The notes below the pieces were generated by a model. That model saw only the letters and a list, made by a program, of their open reading frames with translations. It ran no database searches and had not been told where the DNA came from. From NCBI RefSeq assembly GCF_000092905.1, contig NC_014098.1:434001-498000 (forward strand): a stretch of 64,000 nt of DNA. The letters are read 5' to 3'. A program made the translations under genes and the position numbers. Shown here one piece after another: positions 23,316 through 31,706 of the stretch. The DNA comes from Kyrpidia tusciae DSM 2912. Its GTDB lineage: Bacteria; Bacillota; Bacilli; Kyrpidiales; Kyrpidiaceae. Each line of letters opens with the position of its first letter. Within the stretch, counting starts at the first letter, position 1.

Positions 23316-24593
23316 GTGAACAGCCAGAGCCAGACGATCGCACAGAAGAAAAGCAAAGCGCGTTACTGGATCATGATCTTGATTTTTTTCAGCACGGTGA
23401 TTGCGTATACAGATCGGTCGAATATTTCGGTTGTTGCCACGACGATGATGAAAGAGTTCGGATGGAACGAGAGTCAATTCGGCCTGTTGTCGTCCGCCTT
23501 TTTCCTCGGTTATCTGCTGTTGGGGATTCCGGCCGGTTGGCTGTCGGACAAATGGGGCGGCGTAAAGTTGTTGGCTTTCGGCGTCGTCATGTGGTCGATC
23601 TTCACCGGGCTGACGCCTCTGGCCTGGAGCTTTCTCTCCATGCTGGTCGTCCGATTTTTGTTGGGAGTCGGAGAGGCCGTCAATTTTCCCTCTCATACGT
23701 CCGTCGTCTCCAGGTGGTCTCCGACCCATTCCCGGGGCAGATGGCAAGGTCTGAACATGTCGGGTATGGCCATCGGTGTGATGATTGCAACGCCCATCAC
23801 CTCATGGTTGACAGAGAGTATTCATTGGCACGCATCTTTCTATTTTTTCGCGATCATCGGGATTATTTGGGCGATTCTCTGGTTATTCATTGCCACTGAC
23901 GATCCGCGTCAAAATCGCTTGATTTCTTCAACAGAACTTGAGGAGTTAACCGATGTAACGGAAATGCACGAAAAGAACTCTCAATCCAGAACATGGGTAA
24001 ACATGCTGAAAGTGAAAGAGGTGTGGGGCTTAACCTTAACGTACTTTTTCCAGAACTACAACTGGTATCTGTATCTGACCTGGCTGCCGGCCTATTTCAT
24101 GAAAGCTCGCGGGTTCAGCCTTCTGAAGGTGGGTATCTACGGTATGCTGCCGTGGATCGGGGCGTTCATCGCCATGAACGTGGCGGGCCTCATTTCGGAT
24201 CGCCTGGCCAAAGGCCGTTCCTTGACCGAGGCCAGAAGAATTCCGGTCTATGTCTCGTTCATCGGTACGGCGATCTTCATGGCTTTGGGTGCATATACCC
24301 CCAATCAATGGATGGCCCTTTTGTATATCACCCTGTCCGTGACATGCCTGGGCATCAATTTCGCGATGTTCTGGACGTTGCCCATTGACATCGGCCCGAA
24401 AAGTGCGGGGACCGTTTCCGGAATCATGAATACCTCGGGAACCATCGCCGGGATCGTGGCGCCGGCGCTCACCGGTTTTCTCATCGTTTCTCTCGGTTCT
24501 TGGCAGTACGTGCTTTTCGTCGGTGCGGCGTTGGCTCTGATCGGCGCGGTGCTGACTCGATTCATGATTTCGGCCAATCGCGTGCTGGATTGA
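23316..24593 (+). CDS. MFS transporter, anion:cation symporter (ACS) type
   Basis: A 425-residue protein with about 12 transmembrane helices. The start of helix 1 reads 'VIAYTDRSNISVV', and 'GLLSSAFFLGYLLLGIPAGWLSDKWG' contains the MFS loop motif. 'RFLLGVGEAVNFPSHTSVVSRW' is typical of the ACS group (GudP, ExuT, GarP), which imports small carboxylates such as sugar acids or phthalates with H+. The GTG at 23316 has AAAAGGAGGG upstream. It is the first gene behind operators 1 and 2. With the acyl-CoA enzymes downstream, import of a branched hydroxy acid is the likely job; that substrate is inferred. Confidence 0.9.
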   Translation: MNSQSQTIAQKKSKARYWIMILIFFSTVIAYTDRSNISVVATTMMKEFGWNESQFGLLSSAFFLGYLLLGIPAGWLSDKWGGVKLLAFGVVMWSIFTGLTPLAWSFLSMLVVRFLLGVGEAVNFPSHTSVVSRWSPTHSRGRWQGLNMSGMAIGVMIATPITSWLTESIHWHASFYFFAIIGIIWAILWLFIATDDPRQNRLISSTELEELTDVTEMHEKNSQSRTWVNMLKVKEVWGLTLTYFFQNYNWYLYLTWLPAYFMKARGFSLLKVGIYGMLPWIGAFIAMNVAGLISDRLAKGRSLTEARRIPVYVSFIGTAIFMALGAYTPNQWMALLYITLSVTCLGINFAMFWTLPIDIGPKSAGTVSGIMNTSGTIAGIVAPALTGFLIVSLGSWQYVLFVGAALALIGAVLTRFMISANRVLD

Positions 24594-24722
24594 CAGATGA
24601 ACCGTTGATCAGATTATATGATGAACTATATAATGGGGAAAAAGCGGAACAGGGGGAATATCCCGGTCATACGAGCGCATCGACGCCCGCGGTTCGGCGT
24701 TAGGCATGAGGGGGGGACGAGA

Positions 24723-25925
24723 ATGGCCGTTGAGACGGAGGAACCGGATCTTCATGTAAGACGCATACGAATTCTTCAGAAACAGTTGGCAAACGGCGGG
24801 TTTGACGCTGCCCTGATCATGCAGCCGCGAGACCTCTTCTACTACGCCGGCACCGCCCAACCGGCGAATCTCTGGATTCCCGCCGCCGGCGAGCCGATTC
24901 TGTTCACCCGACGCGCTCACTCCCTGGCCCGGAAAGCCACGTGGATCCGCCGAACGGTTGAAGCGAACAGCTACGGCGACCTTCGACGATCGTTGGCTGA
25001 AGTCGGCGCTCTCCCCAAGTCGGGCGCGGTTGTAGGAGTTGAGCAGGATGTGGTGCCGGCCGCCTTGGTGAACAATCTTGCGCGGCATTTTGCCGACGTA
25101 ACGTTGAAGAATGTTTCTCCGTTGATCTTGCGCCAGCGTTTTGTGAAAGATCCGACGGAGATCGCCCGGATCCGGGAAGCGGTTGAAGCGTGGAAGGCGG
25201 GACACCACCAGGTGCTGTCCCGGCTCGTTGTCGGCAGGGCGGAGTATGAGATCGCGGCCGCCATGGAATATGGAGCGCGGAATGCCGGAGGTGACGGGGT
25301 CGTTTGGTTTCGCCGATGGGACGGATGTCTACCGGGCGGCGGGATTGTGAGTTCAGGCCCGAACGCTTGGGTCGTGTCCGGCCACGCCATGACGGTGACC
25401 GGGGTGGGGATGAATCAAGGTTTGCCCTGGGGAGCGTCCGCCCGGGTGATCGAGCCGGGGGATTTGGTTGTCGTGGATTACGGGGTTACGAGAGAAGGCT
25501 ATCATGCCGACATGGCGAGAACTTACTGCGTCGGCAAGCCCTCCGCTGAACAAAAAGCTCTTTGGGATCGATTGATTGAACTTCATTTTACGGTGATCGA
25601 TCGCATTCGGCCCGGGGTGACTGGAGAAGAACTCTACCGGATTGGGGCCGAGACGGCGGACAAGATGGGGTTGGCGGAGTTTTTTATGGGGGTGGGTGCC
25701 GACCGGGGGAGGTACGTCGGCCACTCCATCGGACTTGAGGTGGATGACTGGCCGGTTTTGGGAGAAGGCTCCCAGGATCCCTTGGTGCCGGGGGCGGTGG
25801 TGACGATCGAACCTAAGTTTATGGTGCCGGGGCTCGGTGCCGTGATGGTGGAAGACGATATTCTGGTGACGGAACAAGGTCATGAAATTGTCAGTACCCT
25901 CGGCCATGAGTTATTCTATGTGTGA
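24723..25925 (+). CDS. M24 family metallo-hydrolase (Xaa-Pro dipeptidase/creatinase-like)
   Basis: A 400-residue pita-bread fold protein. An N-terminal creatinase-type domain covers about residues 1-150. The C-terminal catalytic domain has all five metal ligands: two Asp in 'VVDYGVTREGYHADMART', His in 'GHSIGLEVDD', and Glu in 'TIEPKF' and 'VMVEDDILV'. It should be an active dinuclear metal hydrolase of a C-N bond. The ATG at 24723 is favoured over upstream ATGs, which lie in a sequence without coding character. Its place between a carboxylate importer and an AEC carrier, under the same operator, suggests it releases the catabolic substrate from a conjugate and is not a housekeeping peptidase. 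Confidence 0.88.
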   Translation: MAVETEEPDLHVRRIRILQKQLANGGFDAALIMQPRDLFYYAGTAQPANLWIPAAGEPILFTRRAHSLARKATWIRRTVEANSYGDLRRSLAEVGALPKSGAVVGVEQDVVPAALVNNLARHFADVTLKNVSPLILRQRFVKDPTEIARIREAVEAWKAGHHQVLSRLVVGRAEYEIAAAMEYGARNAGGDGVVWFRRWDGCLPGGGIVSSGPNAWVVSGHAMTVTGVGMNQGLPWGASARVIEPGDLVVVDYGVTREGYHADMARTYCVGKPSAEQKALWDRLIELHFTVIDRIRPGVTGEELYRIGAETADKMGLAEFFMGVGADRGRYVGHSIGLEVDDWPVLGEGSQDPLVPGAVVTIEPKFMVPGLGAVMVEDDILVTEQGHEIVSTLGHELFYV

Positions 25926-26010
25926 TCGGGATTGAAAGTGGTGGGAGGAGTCGAGTGCCCGAACCGATTCCCGGGTCTGCGAGAAGGGGGGCGAGGCTCT
26001 GTTTCTACAT

Positions 26011-26901
26011 GTGGTTGTTCCGGTCATCTTTGTAATCGGTATCGGGTATCTGTTTGGACGCTATGCATCGGCGGACTTGGGTTCGATCTCGAAATTTTCG
26101 ATGGTCGTTCTCAGCCCGGCCCTGATTTTCAGTTTTCTGGTTCGCAATCAACTGGATTCCCATCAGTTGGTGAAAATCGTCGCCGCCGTCCTGTTGTTTA
26201 CCGTTGTGATGGCGGCGGTAACCCTAGTCGTCATGGGGCTGTGTGGAATGAAGCCGTTCATGAAGCCGGCCCTGTTGGCCACGGTGTTTCCAAACACCGG
26301 AAATTATGGATTGCCTATTCTTTTGTTTGCGTACGGTCAGCAGGCGTTCTCTATGGGGGTCGTCATCGTCGTTGTGAACTTTATCCTCATGTACACTCTG
26401 GGTGTGTATTTTGCTTCCCTGGAGCGGGCGAGTTGGCGCACCGCAATCACCGATGTGTTTCGGCTTCCGACGACGTATGCGACATTGGCGGCCATCATTG
26501 TAAGTTTATTGCACATCCCGATCCCGAGTTATATCTATGACCCCCTGAAAATGATGGGGGATGCCATGATTCCCGTGGTCATGTTGATTCTCGGGATGCA
26601 GTTGGCGCACGTGAAGCCCCGGGGTGACACGGGTCCTACGGTGATATCCAGCCTCGTGCGGCTGGTTGTGTCTCCGGCGGTGATGCTGGGCATCGTGTAT
26701 CTTTTCGGGATCGGAGGGCTCATGGCCAAGGTTTTGATCGTCCAAAATTCCATGCCCACGGCGGTCATTATGACGATGATCGCGGCGGAATACCGCGCTC
26801 GTCCGGATTTCGTAGCCGGGACCACCTTCCTGTCGACGCTGATGAGCTTTGGCACGATCACTGGGCTGCTCTACGGGGTCAACCGATTGTTCGGCAGTTA
26901 G
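26011..26901 (+). CDS. AEC family (auxin efflux carrier-like) transporter
   Basis: A 296-residue protein with about ten hydrophobic helices. It has the family pattern 'VIGIGYLFGRYASADLGSISKF', 'ATVFPNTGNYGLPILLFAYG' and 'IPVVMLILGMQLAHV'. Bacterial AEC members carry dicarboxylates such as malate, or related acids, in either direction. The GTG at 26011 is the only normal start codon in place but has a distant ribosome site; an upstream CTG at 25999 sits eight bases after AAGGGGGG. It is third in the MFS operon, giving the cluster two carriers. Direction and substrate are unknown. Confidence 0.82.
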   Translation: MVVPVIFVIGIGYLFGRYASADLGSISKFSMVVLSPALIFSFLVRNQLDSHQLVKIVAAVLLFTVVMAAVTLVVMGLCGMKPFMKPALLATVFPNTGNYGLPILLFAYGQQAFSMGVVIVVVNFILMYTLGVYFASLERASWRTAITDVFRLPTTYATLAAIIVSLLHIPIPSYIYDPLKMMGDAMIPVVMLILGMQLAHVKPRGDTGPTVISSLVRLVVSPAVMLGIVYLFGIGGLMAKVLIVQNSMPTAVIMTMIAAEYRARPDFVAGTTFLSTLMSFGTITGLLYGVNRLFGS

Positions 26902-27006
26902 TGCGATGGGGCGCCCGCGAAACAGGCCGCCGGGGGAGTTCTGCCCGACGGGTTGTCCGGGGAAGGTACGTGACGTGGAAACTACGTTGGGGAATGGTGT
27001 GAGACG

Positions 27007-27717
27007 ATGTTTCAATCCGTAAGGCATAAAAAGGTATTCGAAGAGATACTGGATCAGATCAAGGAAATGCTCGTCAACGAGCAGCTTTCGGTCGGACAGC
27101 GAATTCCGTCGGAGATTCGGTTGGCGGAAACCTTGGGGGTGAGCCGATCATCTCTTCGTGAGGCGCTGCGGATCCTCGATGTGTTGGGAATCATTGAGGC
27201 AAAGACCGGCGAGGGGACGGTCATCCGCAAAGCTGATCCGGAGAACCTCAAGAACCTCATGACGTTGGTGGCCGTATCCGGCGGTATCGACACGGTGGAT
27301 CTGTACGAGGCACGGTGTGCCATCGAAGTGGAGGCGGCGATGTTGGCGGCGGCTCGGCATACCGCCGAAGATCTGCGTACGATGGAACGGGCGTTGAAAG
27401 AGATGGACGAATGTCGGGATGCCGAGGCTTCGGCTCATTCCGATTATCTGTTTCACCGGGCCATCGTCCGCGCGTCGCAAAATGACGTTTTGAAGATGAT
27501 GATGAGTTTTATCAGTGATTTGTTGGGAGAGCAGATTCGAGATACCCGCTCCAGATTGGCGCCGGAGATCCTGGACCGATTCCAGGTACAGCATTGGATG
27601 ATTTTCGAGGGTATCGCCGGCTGCAATCCGGAAGCCGCCGGCAAAGCCGTTCGGGAGCATCTCACCTATGCCCAGGAAAAAATGGGTTTCTTACGTGAGC
27701 GAGGGCTCGGTAGGTAG
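27007..27717 (+). CDS. GntR family transcriptional regulator, FadR/FCD subfamily
   Basis: A 236-residue regulator. The winged helix has 'KVFEEILDQIKEMLVNEQLSVGQRIPSE' and 'LAETLGVSRSSLREALRILDVLGII'. The all-helical FCD ligand domain follows, with metal-binding residues in 'HSDYLFHRAIV' and a C-terminal 'VREHLTYAQ'. FCD regulators usually repress and are released by an organic acid or acyl-CoA. It lies between the MFS operon and the mutase operon. The only three copies of ATTGTCYGACYAT that I found lie at the fronts of these two operons, so it is the probable regulator of both. No full operator was seen directly before its own start. Confidence 0.93.
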   Translation: MFQSVRHKKVFEEILDQIKEMLVNEQLSVGQRIPSEIRLAETLGVSRSSLREALRILDVLGIIEAKTGEGTVIRKADPENLKNLMTLVAVSGGIDTVDLYEARCAIEVEAAMLAAARHTAEDLRTMERALKEMDECRDAEASAHSDYLFHRAIVRASQNDVLKMMMSFISDLLGEQIRDTRSRLAPEILDRFQVQHWMIFEGIAGCNPEAAGKAVREHLTYAQEKMGFLRERGLGR

Positions 27718-27746
27718 TTGATTCGGAGTACTCGCTTCTCCATAAC
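27718..27746 (+). promoter_or_regulatory. Predicted promoter of the mutase operon
   Basis: TTGATT (27718-27723) and CATAAC (27741-27746) with a 17-base spacer; each is a four-of-six match. The predicted start near 27753 touches operator copy 3. Confidence 0.5.
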
Positions 27747-27753
27747 TCGTATG

Positions 27754-27766
27754 ATTGTCCGACTAT
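27754..27766 (+). promoter_or_regulatory. GntR (FadR-type) operator, copy 3
   Basis: ATTGTCCGACTAT lies at the predicted transcription start of the mutase operon, about 40 bases upstream of the first start codon. Repression by the neighbouring GntR protein is the simplest reading. Confidence 0.7.
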
Positions 27767-27806
27767 CTGATTAACTAAGAATCCTGGGCAGAAGGAGGTC
27801 AAGCCT

Positions 27807-28745
27807 TTGCAAGAGCTTCTCTCGCGATTCGATGCCGGGGATCCCGTAGCCCTCGGCAAACTGTTGAAAGAAGTCGAAAACGGAACATCGTCGGGAAAAG
27901 AGGCCCTTCGTTGCACCGCGTCCCGTCAAGGTCGCGCCCACGTGGTGGGGATCACCGGCCCGCCGGGGGCGGGCAAGAGCACGCTCACCGCAAAACTCTC
28001 CAAACGGTGGGCGGAGGCGGGTCGGGAGGTGGGGATTGTCTGCGTCGATCCGACGAGTCCTTTTTCCGGGGGGGCGTTGTTGGGAGATCGGATACGGATG
28101 TTGGAATTATCATCCTTTCCAAATGTTTTCATTAAGAGTCTTGCCACTCGGGGAAGTCTGGGGGGGATGGCCGCCTCCACCGCGGATATCATCCAGTTGA
28201 TGGACGCCTACGGGAAAGAAGTGGTGGTCGTTGAAACGGTGGGGGTCGGCCAAGTGGAATTCGATGTGATGGACCTTTCGGATACCGTGGTCCTGGTCAA
28301 TGTTCCGGGCCTCGGGGATTCCATCCAGGCGCTGAAAGCCGGGATTCTGGAAATCGCCGATATCTTTGTGATTAACCAAGCGGACCGGCCGGGCGCTGAG
28401 GATAGCGTTCGAGACCTGCGACAAATGCTGGCGGACCGGAAAGAGACGGGTTGGCTCTGGCCGGTGGTGAAAACCGTGGCCACAAGGGGTGAAGGGATCG
28501 ATCGGTTGGCGGAAGCGATTGAAAGTCACCGGGCGTACCTGAAGCGAGAACAATTGTGGGAGGAAAAACGTTGCCGCCGAAATCGTCAACGGTTGATGCA
28601 GGAGATGGATCGGTTGTTCCGCCAACATGTTCTTACGCGGATCCGGACGGACCCAACCGCCCGAGCACTGTTCGAAGAGGTTGAAAAAGGGACCCAAGAC
28701 CCCTATTCGGCGGCCAGGCACCTTTTTCAAGAAATTGTGAATTAA
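27807..28745 (+). CDS. MeaB/ArgK-type G3E GTPase, mutase chaperone
   Basis: A 312-residue P-loop GTPase. Walker A is 'GITGPPGAGKSTLTAKL', followed by 'VCVDPTSPFSGGALLGDRIRM', 'VVVETVGVGQVEFDV' and the base-recognition motif 'NQAD'. MeaB proteins load and protect adenosylcobalamin on methylmalonyl-CoA mutase and its relatives. The start is TTG 27807, with an ideal AAGGAGGTC ribosome site. It is the first gene of the mutase operon and lies 14 bases before hcmA, which supports pairing with this mutase and not with a methylmalonyl-CoA mutase elsewhere. Confidence 0.93.
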   Translation: MQELLSRFDAGDPVALGKLLKEVENGTSSGKEALRCTASRQGRAHVVGITGPPGAGKSTLTAKLSKRWAEAGREVGIVCVDPTSPFSGGALLGDRIRMLELSSFPNVFIKSLATRGSLGGMAASTADIIQLMDAYGKEVVVVETVGVGQVEFDVMDLSDTVVLVNVPGLGDSIQALKAGILEIADIFVINQADRPGAEDSVRDLRQMLADRKETGWLWPVVKTVATRGEGIDRLAEAIESHRAYLKREQLWEEKRCRRNRQRLMQEMDRLFRQHVLTRIRTDPTARALFEEVEKGTQDPYSAARHLFQEIVN

Positions 28746-28759
28746 GGAGGGAGACCCTG

Positions 28760-30451
28760 ATGGCTGATCAAGAGAAGCTCTTTAATGGAGACGAGATCCG
28801 GCGAATTCGACAGGAAAAGGAACGTTGGTACCGAGAGACGGTCAAAGGAAACGACGGAGGAAACGACTATGTGACGGATTCGGGAATTCCTGTCAACCTG
28901 ATCTACGGCCCGGACGACATCGCGGATTTCGATTATTTGAAAGAAAGCGGTTTTTCCGGAGAACCGCCCTATGTTCGGGGCGTTTATCCGAATATGTACC
29001 GGGGTCGACTCTTCACTATCCGCCAGATCGCGGGATTCGGAACTCCGGAAGACACCAATCGGCGATTCAAATTCCTCTTGGAGAACGGTGCGACAGGCAC
29101 CAGCGTGGTGTTGGACCTGCCGACGATCCGCGGCTACGACTCCGATGATCCCAAAGCCGAGGGCCATGTTGGCGCCGCCGGAGTCGCCATTGACTCCCTG
29201 GAGGACATGGAGGCGCTCTATGACGGAATCCCCATCGATCAGGTGTCTTCGAACATCGTCACGCATTTGCCGAGCACCACGGTGGTGTTGATGGCGATGT
29301 TTGTGGCGATGGCCGAGAAACGGGGCCTGCCCCTCGAGAAGTTGTCCGGCACCAACCAGAATGATTTCTTGATGGAGACGACCATCGGCAGCTCGCTGGA
29401 GATTCTGCCGCCGAAGGCTTCCTTCCGGCTGCAGTGCGACTCCATTGAATACGCGAGCAAACGGCTCCCGAGGTGGAACCCTGTGAGCTACAACGGGTAC
29501 AACCTTCGAGAAGCGGGAACCACAGCGGTGCAGGAGGTGGGGTGCGCCATTGCCAACGCTATCGCCACGACGGAAGAGTTGATTCGCCGGGGAAATGACG
29601 TCGATGACTTTGCAAAACGGCTGTCCTTTTTCTGGAACTTGTTCAACGATTTCTTCGAGGAGATTGCGAAATGCCGGGCATCGCGGCTGGTCTGGTACGA
29701 CGTGATGAAAAATCGATTCGGCGCCAAGAATCCTCGATCCTATCTCATGCGTTTTCACGTGCAGACCGGGGGCATCACGTTGACGAAGGTGGAACCCCTG
29801 AACAACATTGCGCGGTCTGCGATTCAGGGACTGGCCGCCGTTTTGGGCGGGGCCCAGTCTTTGCACATCGATTCTTACGACGAAGCCTATTCGGCGCCCA
29901 CTGAACAGGCGGCTCTGGTCTCCCTGAGGACCCAGCAGATCATTCAAGTGGAGACGGGCGTAGTCAACACCGTTGACCCCTTGGCCGGCTCCTATTACGT
30001 GGAATATTTGACCCGAGAGATGGCCGAACACATCCGGGCCTACATCGACCAGATCGAATCCCGGGGAGGAATCATCGCTGTCGTGGAAAGTGGGTGGCTG
30101 CACCGGGAAATCGCCGAATTCGCGTATCGAACCCAGCAGGACATCGAGACCGGGAAGCGAAAAGTGGTCGGTCTGAATTACTTCCCGTCCAAAGAAGCTG
30201 AAACCAAGGTCGAGGTGTTCCGTTATCCCGAAGATGCCGAGCGCATGCAGAAGGAAAAGTTGGCCAAACTGCGGGCTCGCCGGGACCCGGTGAAGGTGGA
30301 GCAGACCCTGCGGGTTCTTCGTGAGAAATGTCACGAAGATGTGAACATCCTGCCCTACGTAAAAGATGCCGTCGAAGCGTACTGCACCTTGGGCGAGATT
30401 CAAAACGTGTTCCGGGAAGAGTTCGGGCTGTGGCAGTTCCCTTTGGTTTGA
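28760..30451 (+). CDS. hcmA: 2-hydroxyisobutyryl-CoA mutase-type B12-dependent acyl-CoA mutase, large subunit
   Basis: A 563-residue TIM-barrel subunit of the methylmalonyl-CoA mutase family without a fused B12 domain. 'VYPNMYRGRLFTIRQIAGFGT' and 'VVLDLPTIRGYDSDDP' are the substrate and cofactor segments. The residue after 'TIRQ' is Ile90, where methylmalonyl-CoA mutase has Tyr and isobutyryl-CoA mutase has Phe. Ile here marks 2-hydroxyisobutyryl-CoA mutases. Position 117 is Val, not the Asp of the Aquincola enzyme; that site is known to affect stereo-preference for 3-hydroxybutyryl-CoA. I recall a characterised Kyrpidia tusciae mutase of this type that favours the (R) form. ATG 28760 has AAGGAGGG. 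The B12 subunit follows 40 bases later. Confidence 0.92.
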   Translation: MADQEKLFNGDEIRRIRQEKERWYRETVKGNDGGNDYVTDSGIPVNLIYGPDDIADFDYLKESGFSGEPPYVRGVYPNMYRGRLFTIRQIAGFGTPEDTNRRFKFLLENGATGTSVVLDLPTIRGYDSDDPKAEGHVGAAGVAIDSLEDMEALYDGIPIDQVSSNIVTHLPSTTVVLMAMFVAMAEKRGLPLEKLSGTNQNDFLMETTIGSSLEILPPKASFRLQCDSIEYASKRLPRWNPVSYNGYNLREAGTTAVQEVGCAIANAIATTEELIRRGNDVDDFAKRLSFFWNLFNDFFEEIAKCRASRLVWYDVMKNRFGAKNPRSYLMRFHVQTGGITLTKVEPLNNIARSAIQGLAAVLGGAQSLHIDSYDEAYSAPTEQAALVSLRTQQIIQVETGVVNTVDPLAGSYYVEYLTREMAEHIRAYIDQIESRGGIIAVVESGWLHREIAEFAYRTQQDIETGKRKVVGLNYFPSKEAETKVEVFRYPEDAERMQKEKLAKLRARRDPVKVEQTLRVLREKCHEDVNILPYVKDAVEAYCTLGEIQNVFREEFGLWQFPLV

Positions 30452-30491
30452 TCCGGTGTGTTCGGCTAAATCGCGAAAGGGGTTTGTACGG

Positions 30492-30890
30492 ATGGAGAAA
30501 AAGATCAAGGTGATCATGGTCAAATTGGGACTCGACATTCATTGGCGCGGAGCGTTGGTGGTGTCCAAGATGCTTCGCGATCGGGGCATGGAAGTGGTCT
30601 ATCTCGGCAATCTGTTCCCCGAACAGATCGTCCAAGCGGCCGTCCAAGAGGGGGCCGACGTGGTGGGCTTGAGCACCCTAGGCGGCAACCATCTGACGTT
30701 GGGTCCCAAGGTGGTGGAGTTGTTGCGGGCGAAGGGAATGGAGGAGGTTCTCGTGATCATGGGCGGCGTGATCCCCGAGGAGGACGTCCCGGCCCTCAAG
30801 GAGGCGGGAATCGCTGAAGTGTTCGGGCCGGAAACCCCCATTGACGCCATCGAATCGTTCATTCGAAGCCGGTTTCCGGATCGGGATTGA
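30492..30890 (+). CDS. hcmB: B12-binding small subunit of the acyl-CoA mutase
   Basis: A 132-residue cobalamin-binding domain. It has the base-off motif DxHxxG as 'LGLDIHWRGALVV' (His17), 'VVGLSTLGGNHL' and 'LVIMGGVIPEEDV', the three loops that hold adenosylcobalamin. It pairs with HcmA to form the heteromeric mutase that interconverts 2-hydroxyisobutyryl-CoA and 3-hydroxybutyryl-CoA. The ATG at 30492 has AAAGGGG nine bases upstream; the open frame extends further upstream but overlaps hcmA and lacks support. Confidence 0.93.
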   Translation: MEKKIKVIMVKLGLDIHWRGALVVSKMLRDRGMEVVYLGNLFPEQIVQAAVQEGADVVGLSTLGGNHLTLGPKVVELLRAKGMEEVLVIMGGVIPEEDVPALKEAGIAEVFGPETPIDAIESFIRSRFPDRD

Positions 30891-30915
30891 CCAACGTGAC
30901 CAGGAGGAGTGTTCG

Positions 30916-31653
30916 TTGAGAGTCAAGGACAAAGTGGTCGTTATTACCGGAGGAGCACGTGGGATTGGAAAGGCGACGGCGGAGAAATTCCTGGAAGAAG
31001 GGGCCCGTGTCGTCTTTTGCGATCGGGATGCCGAGGCCGGGAGGGAGACCCTGGAGGAACTCCGATCCCTGGGGCCGGTGTCCTTCTATCCTGTTGATGT
31101 CACTGCCGAGGAAGACATCCTGGATTTCATCGGCAAAGTGGTGGAGGTCCATGACCGGGTGGATGTTCTCATTAATAATGCCGGGATCACTATGGACGGC
31201 CTGCTCACCAAGTTGGCTGAAGAAGCCTGGCATAAGGTTCTCGCCGTGAATTTGACGGGTGTGTTTCTATGCACGAAGGCGGTGGCGCCTTTCATGATCG
31301 AACGCGGACGGGGGGTGATTCTCAATGCCTCCTCGGTGGTGGGGCTCTATGGGAATTTTGGCCAAACCAATTATGCGGCCACCAAGGCGGGGGTGATCGG
31401 TCTTACCCGCACCTGGGCCAAAGAACTGGGGCCGAAAGGAATCCGGGTGAACGCTGTGGCACCCGGCTTTATCGCCACGGATATGACGGCCAAAGTGCCG
31501 GAGAAGATTCTGGAACGGATGCGGGAGCAGACCCCCCTCCGGACGTTGGGCCGTCCCGAGGACATTGCGTCGGCGTACCTCTTTCTGGCGTCCGACGAAG
31601 CCCGGTATATCAACGGTGCGGTGTTGTCCGTGGACGGCGGTCTGGTGTTGTGA
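30916..31653 (+). CDS. SDR oxidoreductase, FabG/PhaB-like (probable (R)-3-hydroxybutyryl-CoA dehydrogenase)
   Basis: A 245-residue classical short-chain dehydrogenase. The cofactor motif is 'VVITGGARGIGKATAEKF', 'INNAG' follows, and the catalytic Ser-Tyr-Lys are in 'ASSVVGLYGNFGQTNYAATKAG'. It resembles 3-oxoacyl-ACP reductase and acetoacetyl-CoA reductase, which act on the (R)-3-hydroxy form. In this operon it would oxidise the mutase product to acetoacetyl-CoA. The start is TTG 30916, six bases after AGGAGGAG. It lies 25 bases after hcmB. The cofactor (NAD or NADP) is not certain. Confidence 0.88.
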   Translation: MRVKDKVVVITGGARGIGKATAEKFLEEGARVVFCDRDAEAGRETLEELRSLGPVSFYPVDVTAEEDILDFIGKVVEVHDRVDVLINNAGITMDGLLTKLAEEAWHKVLAVNLTGVFLCTKAVAPFMIERGRGVILNASSVVGLYGNFGQTNYAATKAGVIGLTRTWAKELGPKGIRVNAVAPGFIATDMTAKVPEKILERMREQTPLRTLGRPEDIASAYLFLASDEARYINGAVLSVDGGLVL

Positions 31654-31706
31654 CGACATGTGGGACGAAATCAGCGTGAGGAAAGAGAGAAGGAGGAGCG
31701 AAGACA

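Noticed and set aside
28742-30538. A minus-strand open frame of about 600 codons opposite hcmA
   Set aside because: It mirrors the mutase gene exactly, has no family signature and no ribosome site; a shadow of strong codon bias.
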